DNA of 64,000 bases from Deltaproteobacteria bacterium (GCA_029547185.1 JAKPPU010000046.1:62001-126000), one strand, 5' to 3'; counted from the first letter of the stretch, positions 19,922-29,766 are shown. Numbers and translations are program-made. Notes: generated by a model not told the origin, from the letters alone.

Positions 19922-20347
19922 ATGATCTTTGTGACCGACCATATCTCTCTCGACGAAAGCGAGCTCGGCTGGGAGTTCGTCCGTTCCTCGGGCCCCGGAG
20001 GGCAGAACGTCAACAAGGTCGCCACTGCGGTCCAGCTGCGCTTCAATGTGGCGGCCTCTCCTCGTTTAAGCGACGAGGTCAAGAGGAGGGTCAGGCAGAT
20101 CGCCGGCAGACGCATGACTTCGGAGGGCGTTCTCATCATCACGGCCCAAAGGTTCAGATACCAGGAGAGGAACCGTGAGGACGCCCTGCAGCGCCTCATC
20201 GAAATTATCCGCCAGGCAGCCTCTCCCCCGAAACGAAGGATCAGGACCGCCCCCTCGCAGTCGGTAAAGGAGGCGAGGCTCAAGGAAAAGAAGCTCAGGA
20301 GTGCAAGGAAGCAGAGGCGCGCCAAGAAGACCATCGTGGAAGAGTGA
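19922..20347 (+). CDS. arfB: Peptidyl-tRNA hydrolase ArfB (release factor-like)
   Basis: FVRSSGPGGQNVNKVATAVQLRF GGQ motif; basic C-terminus. Confidence 0.92.
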   Translation: MIFVTDHISLDESELGWEFVRSSGPGGQNVNKVATAVQLRFNVAASPRLSDEVKRRVRQIAGRRMTSEGVLIITAQRFRYQERNREDALQRLIEIIRQAASPPKRRIRTAPSQSVKEARLKEKKLRSARKQRRAKKTIVEE

Positions 20348-20484
20348 ACCGATTCTCCCCATAAAAAACATTATTTCTCCATACAAAATCCACCATTCTC
20401 TCCGCTAGTTGTGCGTACTAATAATACTGCAGGCACACAACGAGCGGGATGCTGAACAGAACCGCAGAGAGGAGTTATTGCACC

Positions 20485-20715
20485 ATGAACAGAAAGGAAT
20501 ATGCACTTTTCAGCCACGGAGAATGCGGATCGAAATTCTTTACGGAACCCAATGACTACAAAGCCCGGGAGTACAAAGGCCGATGCCCGAACCCGAGCTG
20601 CAACATGCAGGTGGTGCTCATTCCGGAAGAGCTCTTTCAATCGATCGATAATGCGAGAAGGGCATACATCAAAGAGGTCAGGAGAAATAGTGACTTCATA
20701 TTCTGGAGGACATAG
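20485..20715 (+). CDS. Small Cys-containing protein
   Basis: MNRKEYALFSHGECGSKFFTEPNDYKAREYKGRCPNPSCNMQVVLIPEE. Confidence 0.5.
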   Translation: MNRKEYALFSHGECGSKFFTEPNDYKAREYKGRCPNPSCNMQVVLIPEELFQSIDNARRAYIKEVRRNSDFIFWRT

Positions 20716-20738
20716 CGTGCAGACGGGTGGAGGCGAGC

Positions 20739-20998
20739 GTGGCACATACTGTCTACGTCATAGGGCATAAGAATCCCGATACTGATTCGGTCGTGGCCGC
20801 GACCGCGTCGGGGCCCTTGTGACGAAAAATCCCATCACCTTCCTGAACCGGGTCGTGGACGCTGACAAGGCCCTTCTGGCCCGTATCGGCTATCCGAAGG
20901 CAGGCGACGGGGTTTATGTGCTCAAAGACATCCTCTCGCGCAAGTGGCAGCTCATGCCCACGGTCTTCGAGCTCATGAAAAAGGCGAAGGAGAAGTAG
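20739..20998 (+). pseudogene. ppaC: Remnant of Mn-dependent inorganic pyrophosphatase: only the N- and C-terminal ends, joined out of frame
   Basis: VAHTVYVIGHKNPDTDSVVAATASGPL* followed in another frame by ...ALLARIGYPKAGDGVYVLKDILSRKWQLMPTVFELMKKAKEK*. Confidence 0.75.
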
Positions 20999-21008
20999 GG
21001 AGATGGAA

Positions 21009-21035
21009 GAGGGGAGGAAGGCTCCCCTCTTTTTT
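21009..21035 (+). terminator. Rho-independent terminator
   Basis: GAGGGGAG-GAAGG-CTCCCCTC followed by TTTTTT. Confidence 0.85.
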
Positions 21036-21048
21036 CAAGCCGGTTATT

Positions 21049-22845
21049 TCAGCGCTCTGCGTAGAGCTCCTCGATCATGTCCTTGTACTTGCCCACGACC
21101 ACCCGACGCTTGAGCTTCATGGTCTGGGTGAGGGTGCCGTTCTCGACCGTGAAGTTCTCGTCGAGGAAGATGAACTTTTTCGGTATCTCGTATCCGCCGT
21201 ACTTGCCTTTGAGGGAGTTCGCCACCTCGTTAGTGATGAGCTCCCGGATCTGCGGGTTTTCCACGAGGGCTTTGTGATCCGAAGGCAGGCCATGCTCTTT
21301 GGCATACTTTTCGAGCACGACGAAGTCGGGGACGATGAGGCAGATGTTGTACGGCTTGTTCTCGCCGTAGATCATGGCGTTCTCGATATAGGGGAGGAGC
21401 CGGATATCCTCTTCGAGGGAGGCGGGGAACACGAACTTCCCGTTTTCGAGCTTGTACTGCTCTTTGATCCTGCCCGTGATGAAGAGGAAGCCGTCCTTGT
21501 CGATCTTGCCCCTGTCGCCGGTCCGGATGCCGCCGTCTGGGGTCATGACCTCTGCAGTGGCCTGCGGCTTGTTGTGGTAGCCCTTCATCACGTTGGGGCC
21601 ATAGGCGATGATCTCGCCGTCCTCGGCGCCGTCCTCGACCACGGACTTGTCGATGACCACCCTGACCTTGTCTATGGGCCTGCCCACCGAGCCGAGCTTG
21701 TAGGCGCTCGGGGAGTTCATGGTGATGGCGGGCGAAGTCTCGGTCATGCCGTAGCAGTCATAGATCGGTATGCCCACGTCGAAGAAGAAGTGGGCGATAT
21801 CCGGGTTCATGGCAGCGCTCGCTGTCATGACGCCCTTCAGACGGCCTCCGAATCCCTCCCTGATCTTGCTGAACACGAGCTTGTCGCCGATGGCGTACTT
21901 CAGGTTCGTGACGGGGCACGACTTGCCCTCTTTTTCGAGCTCGCGGCGCTTCTTGGCGCTGTTCACCGCCATGAGGAAGAGCGCCTTCTTGATCCCCTTC
22001 TCCTGGTTCATCTTCGCCCAGATGCCGTCGTAGATCTTGTTGAAGACCCGGGGAACCGCGATGAGGTAGGTCGGCCTGACATTTTTCATGTCACTGGCAA
22101 GGGTCTGCACGCTCTCCATGAAGGCGATCGACGCCCCCTTCCTGATAAAGCCGTAGAGCTCTGCGGTCTGGCCGTAGGAATGGGCCCAGGGCAGGATCGA
22201 AAGCGAAATGTCGCCGTGGCTAACTTCCGAGAAGAACTTCAGGCCTGCGAGCGCATTGCTCGAAAAATTGCCGTGCGTAAGGAGAACGCCCTTGGGGTCG
22301 CCAGTAGTGCCTGAGGTATAGATGAGCGCGGCAATGTCCTGCGGGTCCGGTTTGATCGAGGGCACGGGCTTCTTGCTGCCGAGGTCCTCGACCCAGGCCA
22401 TGGAGCCCTCCCCGGAGCCCTCGACGAGGACGATCCTCTCGAGGGTCGCTATCTCCTTGGGGAAATCCTTTACCTTTTCGAAGATGGCGGGTTTGGAAAC
22501 GAAGAGCACCTTGATGCCCGAATCGGTGACGATGTATTTCCAGATCTGGGTGAGCTCCGCCTCGTACATTGGGACCCACCTGGCCCCGAGACCGTAGGCG
22601 GCGAAGGCGCAGATGGCCCATTCCGTGCGGTTGTTGGCGATGATGCCCACGGCATCGCCGCGTTTTACTCCGAGCTGGACAAGCCCTGCCCGCAGATTGT
22701 CGACGCGCCAGCCGAACGTGCGATAGGTGATCCACTCGTACTGGCCCTGAGCGTTCTTGGTCCCGAGGAACGGACTGTCGGGATATTTTGCGACGCTCCC
22801 TTCCAAGAATTCAACGAGGTTATCCGGTTTATCGAGCTGATACAT
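21049..22845 (-). CDS. Long-chain acyl-CoA synthetase (AMP-forming)
   Basis: LIYTSGTTGDPKGVLLTH; YGMTETSPAITMN; TGDRGKIDKDGFLFITGR. Confidence 0.93.
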   Translation of the reverse strand: MYQLDKPDNLVEFLEGSVAKYPDSPFLGTKNAQGQYEWITYRTFGWRVDNLRAGLVQLGVKRGDAVGIIANNRTEWAICAFAAYGLGARWVPMYEAELTQIWKYIVTDSGIKVLFVSKPAIFEKVKDFPKEIATLERIVLVEGSGEGSMAWVEDLGSKKPVPSIKPDPQDIAALIYTSGTTGDPKGVLLTHGNFSSNALAGLKFFSEVSHGDISLSILPWAHSYGQTAELYGFIRKGASIAFMESVQTLASDMKNVRPTYLIAVPRVFNKIYDGIWAKMNQEKGIKKALFLMAVNSAKKRRELEKEGKSCPVTNLKYAIGDKLVFSKIREGFGGRLKGVMTASAAMNPDIAHFFFDVGIPIYDCYGMTETSPAITMNSPSAYKLGSVGRPIDKVRVVIDKSVVEDGAEDGEIIAYGPNVMKGYHNKPQATAEVMTPDGGIRTGDRGKIDKDGFLFITGRIKEQYKLENGKFVFPASLEEDIRLLPYIENAMIYGENKPYNICLIVPDFVVLEKYAKEHGLPSDHKALVENPQIRELITNEVANSLKGKYGGYEIPKKFIFLDENFTVENGTLTQTMKLKRRVVVGKYKDMIEELYAER

Positions 22846-23200
22846 GAATCCCTCCTCCTCTGGTTGCGGTAGATAACATCTGAGTTTAGAATACAGAAAA
22901 CAGGGGATGTCAACGAGCTTTTACAGTATAATCAAAAAATAAGGCGGATAACCTGATGCCTGATCTTATAAAACGCACCCGGAAGATGAGGTGTGATCGT
23001 ATTTTCCCAGGGTCTGCAGTTTCTTATCATTATATGGATTCATAATTTATTGTTTTCTTATTTAGATTATCCCTGGAATCGATCACAGAGAGAATTGATA
23101 TGCCTTGATTTGAGCCGGGACATGCTTATTGAAATGATACCGCTTTCTCCATGCCGCTTACCGCCTTCGAAAAGATGTGCACCATGGATGAGAGATGTAA

Positions 23201-26200
23201 ATGAGATGGACTATGCACAAATCCCTCACCGTGGGAGCGGCTCTGGCCGCAGTCATCATCATACTATTCATGATCCTTCATGAAGCGGATATCCGCCCGC
23301 TCCTGTCGTGGGCAATCGAAAAGTCCAGCGGCTATACCGTGGAAATACGCGGTCCCCTCTCTGTGGACCTCTCGATGAACCCTTCACTGTCCGCATCCGG
23401 GATCAGGTTCTGGCCGCCGGCTATGGATGCGCCTGTCCCCGTTTCCCGCATCGACAAGATCCGGGTGAGAATCGCGGTGCTGCCCCTTTTTCTCGGCAGG
23501 CTGCGCATACTGAATCTGGAGGTGGACGATGCCTTCCTTTCGCTGGCTCCCGGACGAGAGGAAGAACCTTCGGCCACCACCGGCGAAATCCATCTGCCGG
23601 AAACAGTCACCTTGCACAATGTTTCCCTGTTTATGCCTCCCCGCGGGCCCCTGAGCAGCACGCGCTTCTTCCTGAGAGACCTGCGCTTCGTGCAGTCACA
23701 GGGAAGCATGGCCATATCGGGTTCGGGGAACATCAATTCGCAGGTATTCCGCCTGCACGGCCGTGCCCGGGAATCCGCCCCGCCTGCCGGTTCGGCAGGG
23801 CCTTATGACGTTGATCTCGGCATTGAGACAGCCGGGGCGCTCCTGAAGGTCACGGGGACGGTTGATGATTTTGAAAAAGTGGAAGACCTGCGCCTTGACG
23901 TGGCCCTTCGGGTAGAAAAAACAGAGGCATTCCTGAATATGCTCGGGATCGAAACCGGTCCGATCGGGCGGACGAGCATCCGGGCGAAAGTGAGTGGAAG
24001 CCTTGCCTCTCCCGGCATACCGGATTTGCACCTTTCCATCGGGGACAGCCCCCGGCTGAGGCTGACGGTTTCCAGTGCCGTTCCTGACCTCAGGAATGGC
24101 AGCGGAGCGCGGGTCGAGGTCTCGGGAACATGCACCGACAGGAAGCTCTTAAGCCGCCTGTCGCCGGACCGGTTTCCGCTTCACGCCGCGGCTTTCCAGG
24201 GTTTACTGCGCAGCTCACACCGTGGTCTGTCGCTGGAGAACATCCAGGCCTCAGCCGTTGCTGCCGGGCAGGTACAGGCCAAGGCCCGGGGGAACATCTT
24301 CCTGGGCCCGCGGCCCTTTCATGGGGATGCATGGACATTCTCCCTGAAGGGATCTCTTTCTTCGCCGGCCGGCGCCTTATTCATGGAGACCGCGGGTAAC
24401 GCGCAGATCTTTGCAGGAGATGGGGGCCTCTCGGTCGGAAAGATCAGGATGCACTGCACAGCAAGCGCAACCCGCCCCGGTGGGTTCAAGGAATATCTCG
24501 GCGGTTATGTCGATTCGTTCGAAGGATCGTGCGATCTTGCAGGGTATCTGCATGATTTCTCGGTCGCCAATGCCCGCGCGGAAGCACGCCTGAAGCATGG
24601 CGGAAGCGTCTCCCTGCAGGGATCGGTCGGGCACGTCACTGCCGGGGACCGTCCAGTGGTCCGGGGCGTCGATCTGGACATTCTCGGTCATACACCGGAC
24701 TCGTCCCTCCTCTCCAGGGTTTCAGACGGGAAGTTTAAAGATCTGGGGTCGCTCCGATTGAAGGCTCATCTCGATGATGCAGGAGGGTTTCTGGATCTTA
24801 CCCTCGCTGAGCTTCGCACCTCCCGCCGCGGCAGAAACACATTCCTTGTCCGCGGGCGGGCGCGCGACCTGCTGAACCCGCATAGAATGGTTCTGGACGC
24901 TTCTTTCGAAACTTCATCGAAGACCGTGCTCGAAGACATGCTTCACCGGCAGGCAAAGAAGGTCTTCCCCATACGCGGAAGGCTTAAAGTCCTCGGAGAG
25001 TCCGGCCGGTTCAATATCCGGGAGCTTTCAGCGGCATCTCCCGGTCTTGATGGCTTTTATGTCATGGTGAAAGGGACCATCACGTACGTCTCTTCAATGC
25101 CGGTGTTCAGAGGAAGCCTCGCATCCGAAATCCCGGACCTTTCATGGGTGTCTCTGCCTGCCCACAGCACTTTCAAGACGCGGGGCAGGATCACTGTCAG
25201 GAAGCAGGGCATGGCGTTCGCCGGCACCATGATGGTCGGAAGCACCCGGTCGGGCGTGGACATTACCGCATCGACCGCCGGTATGCGGCCTATGATCGTT
25301 GCGGACATCCGATCTCCGGCCGTCTATCTGAAGGACCTTGCGGCTGCTTCCGATTCATCCCGGGAAACGAAAACCAGGAGCACGAGGATCTTCAGCACTG
25401 AACCTCTGCCCCTGGACCTGTTCCGTTCAATGGACATAAAGGTGGATATGGCTGCCGGGAGAGTGCATGGCTATACCGGCAAAGAAATTTTCCATGATTT
25501 CAATCTTGGAGTCTCTCTCGAGGACGGACTTCTGAGGGTAGATCCGCTGACCTTACGGTATGCCGGCGGGTCCGTGTCGATGAACCTCTCCATCAATGTT
25601 CGCGCCCGGGCCCCGGATTTGAAGCTGCGGCTCACGAGCGAAGACATGGACCTGTCCACTCTTCAGGAATATCTCGACAAGCCGCAATACCTCAAAGGCG
25701 AACTGTCCGCGTCAGCAGACCTCCAAGGGCAAGGGAGCTCGGCCCACGAGATCGCATCCTCACTGAGCGGCGATGCCGAATTCGCCATCGAGAACGGGAG
25801 AATAAACCGTAAAGTCAGGATCGTCGAGGGGGGCGGGCTCGATATCGTGCTTACCCTGACCAAATCCATTGCTGATGATGCTCTGAATCTCATCATCCCT
25901 TCCCGGTCCAGGAACAGGTTCATCCCTCTGCATTGCCTGGCAACCCATTTCAATTTCCAGCAAGGCATCGGCCTGAGCAAGATCATTGCCCTGGACACGA
26001 ACGATCTCACCGCCCGGGGGGTCGGCTCGCTCGATCTGAAAAACGAAACAATGCACCTGGTGATCCGCCCCAGAAAGAAGAGGGCCTTGATTGACTGGTC
26101 GTCTCCCATTGACATAACAGGACCCATGGCCAAACCATCGATCCGGACCATACCCTTTCGGGAGGCCGGACAGATCTCAGCCGCGATATTCGCCCCCTAT

Positions 26201-26302
26201 GTCTTTTTCCCCGTCACCGGGCTGGGATACCTCAAGTCCATTCTGACGAACGACAAGGATGAAGTCTCTCCATGCGCCGGATTGGATCTCGGTAAAGAAT
26301 GA
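23201..26302 (+). CDS. AsmA family protein
   Basis: Large exported/TM-anchored protein; C-terminal LSGDAEFAIENGRI...DLTARGVGSLDLKNETMHLVIRPRKK. Confidence 0.85.
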   Translation: MRWTMHKSLTVGAALAAVIIILFMILHEADIRPLLSWAIEKSSGYTVEIRGPLSVDLSMNPSLSASGIRFWPPAMDAPVPVSRIDKIRVRIAVLPLFLGRLRILNLEVDDAFLSLAPGREEEPSATTGEIHLPETVTLHNVSLFMPPRGPLSSTRFFLRDLRFVQSQGSMAISGSGNINSQVFRLHGRARESAPPAGSAGPYDVDLGIETAGALLKVTGTVDDFEKVEDLRLDVALRVEKTEAFLNMLGIETGPIGRTSIRAKVSGSLASPGIPDLHLSIGDSPRLRLTVSSAVPDLRNGSGARVEVSGTCTDRKLLSRLSPDRFPLHAAAFQGLLRSSHRGLSLENIQASAVAAGQVQAKARGNIFLGPRPFHGDAWTFSLKGSLSSPAGALFMETAGNAQIFAGDGGLSVGKIRMHCTASATRPGGFKEYLGGYVDSFEGSCDLAGYLHDFSVANARAEARLKHGGSVSLQGSVGHVTAGDRPVVRGVDLDILGHTPDSSLLSRVSDGKFKDLGSLRLKAHLDDAGGFLDLTLAELRTSRRGRNTFLVRGRARDLLNPHRMVLDASFETSSKTVLEDMLHRQAKKVFPIRGRLKVLGESGRFNIRELSAASPGLDGFYVMVKGTITYVSSMPVFRGSLASEIPDLSWVSLPAHSTFKTRGRITVRKQGMAFAGTMMVGSTRSGVDITASTAGMRPMIVADIRSPAVYLKDLAAASDSSRETKTRSTRIFSTEPLPLDLFRSMDIKVDMAAGRVHGYTGKEIFHDFNLGVSLEDGLLRVDPLTLRYAGGSVSMNLSINVRARAPDLKLRLTSEDMDLSTLQEYLDKPQYLKGELSASADLQGQGSSAHEIASSLSGDAEFAIENGRINRKVRIVEGGGLDIVLTLTKSIADDALNLIIPSRSRNRFIPLHCLATHFNFQQGIGLSKIIALDTNDLTARGVGSLDLKNETMHLVIRPRKKRALIDWSSPIDITGPMAKPSIRTIPFREAGQISAAIFAPYVFFPVTGLGYLKSILTNDKDEVSPCAGLDLGKE

Positions 26303-26569
26303 CCAGTTTGTCCCAAACAGCTAAAGCAAAATCAAACCGTATCGCATATAACTTATAAAAACATGCAATTAGGAACTGTCATCCTTTTGTTCTGATAGTC
26401 CAATGATAGGATACTCTTTGGAAGAGAACTCTGACTCATGCTAATGATGCCATTAGCATTCTCTCAAACAAGATACTATATCTTCAAGGGTTTCCCGTGA
26501 GTGATGTCCTTTTAAGAATCCCCTTATGCATTACCGTAAAGAAGCTCGACAACAATTGGAAGATCGCTT

Positions 26570-26608
26570 AAAAAGCAGAGGCAGGGCCAGATACTGGCCC
26601 TGCCTCTG
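26570..26608 (-). terminator. Terminator for the PEP-CTERM gene
   Basis: 15-bp perfect stem CAGAGGCAGGGCCAG-ATA-CTGGCCCTGCCTCTG; on the minus strand followed by CTTTTT. Confidence 0.85.
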
Positions 26609-26628
26609 AAGGATTTATGATAGCGTTT

Positions 26629-27273
26629 TTACTTTTTGATCTTTTTCCTGAATCCTGCAGCCCCAAGTAGGCCGGAACCGAGAAGCAGCAGAGTGGCAGG
26701 CTCAGGAACAGGAGCTGCCGTCGTCGGCATGATTGTCAGGTGAGAGATCGCGGGCTCATTACCACCGTTGTTTATCAGATTTGCTGTGGACCAGATTCCA
26801 CTCGACTGGGCCGGGTCTACAAAATATAAGGTAAATTCTTGTGCTCCCTTAACTGCATAGAAACCCAGCGCCCCAGAATTGGGAGGATCAAACGCCCATG
26901 TGCCATTATGACTGTCGACTTTCGTAGAGGTAAAAGTCCCACTGGTACCGGAACCGTTACTAATCGTCTCAACCGTGTAGTCTGTAAGTGCGTATCCAAG
27001 GTATTCCTGTACAGCGGCTACAAAAGCATCTTCCTCCCCCGGTGCGCCAGTATTGGTATTTCCCAGGACGATGCCAACAAGGTATCCGGACCAACTATCT
27101 CCCGTGTACCCGAAGTATGCGTCACTCCATGTTCCGGTTATGGGGGTAGAATTGTTTAGCGGATTGGTCGCTGTCGATGGATTAAAATCAGTGATACTGT
27201 TAAATATGAGTGCATTGGCATTCAACGCCGACATAAAGATAAAAACCGAAATTAGCGTTAAAAGCTTTTTCAT
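26629..27273 (-). CDS. PEP-CTERM sorting domain-containing secreted protein
   Basis: Signal peptide MKKLLTLISVFIFMSALNANA; C-terminal VPEPATLLLLGSGLLGAAGFRKKIKK; RBS AAGGAGAG. Confidence 0.93.
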   Translation of the reverse strand: MKKLLTLISVFIFMSALNANALIFNSITDFNPSTATNPLNNSTPITGTWSDAYFGYTGDSWSGYLVGIVLGNTNTGAPGEEDAFVAAVQEYLGYALTDYTVETISNGSGTSGTFTSTKVDSHNGTWAFDPPNSGALGFYAVKGAQEFTLYFVDPAQSSGIWSTANLINNGGNEPAISHLTIMPTTAAPVPEPATLLLLGSGLLGAAGFRKKIKK

Positions 27274-27340
27274 AAATACTCTCCTTGTTGTTAATTGTTC
27301 TTCCAAAATATCTTTCATCCTTGAAGGAGAATAAAAATAC

Positions 27341-27356
27341 TACAATTATAGTGCCA
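27341..27356 (-). promoter_or_regulatory. Candidate sigma-54 promoter TGGCAC-TATAA-TTGTA
   Basis: Minus-strand TGGCACTATAATTGTA, about 70 nt upstream of the PEP-CTERM start codon. Confidence 0.65.
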
Positions 27357-27947
27357 TTTCTGTAATCACTCAAATATATTATATTTTATCAAACAACAAA
27401 AATTTACCAGATACTAAATGTAAAGTATTCCGACATAAACAAGGGTTCTTTCCCGAATGATACTTCAAGCAACTGCATCCTTAACTTATAATAACATGAA
27501 TTATAACATTTCATTAGATACTATTTGGATGAGGAAACTGCTTTTAGGGGGGTGTAAAAATATCTGACATGATAATTGGGGTCTTAAATTTTCACAGCAA
27601 TGCAGAATATTGCGATAATAGAACCTTAAGCAAGCTAGTTTGATCATTATGTTAATATCCCTCAAATTATTATCATATAGATTAAGAGGCTATTGTCAGA
27701 TCTTGCCTGATCCTTTCTTGAATATATGTAAGACCAACTCCGAGCTGATGCAAATAAGATCTGTACCGCCTCGTTGAAGCGGATACCGCTGTCTCCGGGC
27801 TATGCCTCGTATCAGTCCGGCATTTTCAAACAGGTATTGCGTCAACGACGCGATAAGGGTAGATTTTTATTATTGAGATATTTCACAGGGGCGTTATCTT
27901 CAATGAAGCGGGGTTGTGAGAGACGGAGAATGAAGGGGTGGCGGTAA

Positions 27948-28868
27948 ATGTCTGACAGGAAGCTTATCATCCTCGGAACGGCGAGCCAGGTCCCGGGCCG
28001 GGAAAGGAACCAGAACGGCTACTTCCTGCGGTTCGACGATGAGGGCTTCCTCTTCGACCCCGGTGAGGGCACTCAACGGCAGATGATCCTGGCAGGGGTC
28101 GCTGTCTCGGGGATCACGAAGATCTTCATCTCCCACTTCCACGGCGACCACTGCCTGGGCCTCGCAGGTGTCATCCAGAGGATATCCCTCGACAGGGTGC
28201 CGCACCCCATAGAGATTTACTACCCGGCATCCGGCCGGGTGTACTATGAGCACTTGCGGGACGCCTGCTCGTACCACAACGAGGCGCGTCTGATCGAGCG
28301 CCCCATAGCCGCAAGCGGCGTCGTCTTCGAGGACGGCAGGCTCGTCATCCGGGCCGAGAGGCTCGACCACGACATCGAGACCTTCGGCTTCCGCATCGAG
28401 GAAAAAGGCTCGTATACGCTCATCCCCGAGCGGCTCGCCAGGGAAGGCATCACGGGCCGGGCGGCAGGCGAGCTGAAAGAGAAGGGCAGCGTCCTCGTCG
28501 GCACGAGGGAGGTCTCCATCCGGGACGTGGGAGAGCCCCTGCCCGGGCAGGTCTTCGCCTTTGTCATGGATACCAGGCTCTGCGACGCCATCTGCAGCCT
28601 TGCGAGGGACGCGGACATCCTCCTCACGGAAGGGACGTTTTTAAGCGAGCTCGAGGGCAAGGCATACGAATACGGCCATCTCACGGCGGCCCAGGCCGGG
28701 ATGATCGCCCGGGACTGCCGGGTGCGGCTGCTCGTTCTGACCCACTATTCACAGCGCTATACGTCCCTCGACGCCCTCGTCGAGGAGGCTTCGAAGTTCC
28801 ACGAACCCGTCATCGCCGCCAGGGACGGCGAGTACATCAGTTTCCCCAAGCGGAAGCGCCCGATCTGA
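27948..28868 (+). CDS. rnz: Ribonuclease Z / MBL-fold tRNase Z-like hydrolase
   Basis: FLFDPGEGTQRQM; FISHFHGDHCLGLAGV. Confidence 0.9.
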   Translation: MSDRKLIILGTASQVPGRERNQNGYFLRFDDEGFLFDPGEGTQRQMILAGVAVSGITKIFISHFHGDHCLGLAGVIQRISLDRVPHPIEIYYPASGRVYYEHLRDACSYHNEARLIERPIAASGVVFEDGRLVIRAERLDHDIETFGFRIEEKGSYTLIPERLAREGITGRAAGELKEKGSVLVGTREVSIRDVGEPLPGQVFAFVMDTRLCDAICSLARDADILLTEGTFLSELEGKAYEYGHLTAAQAGMIARDCRVRLLVLTHYSQRYTSLDALVEEASKFHEPVIAARDGEYISFPKRKRPI

Positions 28869-28984
28869 GCCCGGCAAAGGCTTGGGTTCGTCTAATGCCA
28901 CAAGTATTCTAATAGTAGAGGCCTCGTGCAGCCGGCTTCCCCCGCCATGAAAATTCATATGGGCTGAAGGGGCATCGGCTGTGG

Positions 28985-29160
28985 CACATGGGCGTTAACG
29001 TAAGAAACATCAGTCCTGATTTGAACAGCTTGAGGCATGAAGGGATGACGGGGAAGAAGCCGGGGATGACAAGGGAGAAGACGAGGATGACGCTTTGAAG
29101 AATACAACGCTTCATAAGCCTTGCTCATCACGGACTTTTCCTTAATTCAACGCCTATGGC
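28985..29160 (+). repeat. MITE-like element, copy 1
   Basis: Left end CATGGGCGTTAACGTAAG; right end CTTAATTCAACGCCTATGG (inverted). Confidence 0.65.
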
Positions 29161-29235
29161 CTACCGCAAGTGACGGATCGTACGAGTTATCCGGAACAGG
29201 TCCCGGCAGCTGGACCCCGGGTGGGACATTCGCAC

Positions 29236-29766
29236 ATGGTGAAAAAGTCGATACTCACCTTCGAGGAATTGCACCCTTCCGAGAGGAAGGTGAACGTGAG
29301 GACCCTCGAAGAGGTCATCACCCTCGCCCTCGAGATTGCCCGGGAGGGAAGGGAGGGGAGAAAGATCGGGACCATGTTCGTGGTTTCCGATGCGGAGAAT
29401 ACGCTCAAGCATTCCATCAGCATGATTCTCGATCCCCTTTCGTGCCATCCCGACGAGGTCAGGCACATCGAGGAGCCGAACCTGAGGGAGACCGTCAAGG
29501 AGCTCGCCCAGCTCGACGGCGCCTTCATCGTCTCCGATTCGGGCATCGTCCTGTCGGCGTGCCGCTACATCGATGCCTCCTCGAGGGGAATCCGGCTGCC
29601 GCTCGGCCTCGGGAGCAGGCACATGGCGGCCGCATCCATCACCAAGCGCACCAATGCCGTGGCCGTGGTGGTTTCGGAGAGCTCGATCATCCGCATCTTC
29701 GACAACGGCAAGCTCATCGGCGAGATCCTGCCCGAGGAGTGGCCCATCCATCCTGAAATCGACTAG
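29236..29766 (+). CDS. DisA_N/DAC-domain protein (diadenylate cyclase-like) with variant RHR motif
   Basis: LDGAFIVSDSGIVLSACRYID (DGA) and LPLGLGSRHMAAASITKRTNAVAVVVSE (RHM in place of RHR). Confidence 0.75.
   Translation: MVKKSILTFEELHPSERKVNVRTLEEVITLALEIAREGREGRKIGTMFVVSDAENTLKHSISMILDPLSCHPDEVRHIEEPNLRETVKELAQLDGAFIVSDSGIVLSACRYIDASSRGIRLPLGLGSRHMAAASITKRTNAVAVVVSESSIIRIFDNGKLIGEILPEEWPIHPEID

Noticed and set aside
20820-20822. In-frame TGA in the pyrophosphatase remnant as a second selenocysteine codon
   Set aside because: The frame after this TGA does not continue the protein; similarity resumes in another frame and the middle of the enzyme is missing, so a deletion is the better explanation.
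20944-22314. 456-aa plus-strand ORF
   Set aside because: Antisense shadow of the long-chain acyl-CoA synthetase; no independent support.
26438-26459. ATGCTAATG-ATGC-CATTAGCAT palindrome
   Set aside because: Short AT-rich palindrome in an AT-rich intergenic region; no adjacent gene start to support an operator.
27770-27860. Possible haloperoxidase/PAP2-like fragment (KRIPLSPGYASYQSGIF)
   Set aside because: Too short and without flanking similarity to support a pseudogene call.
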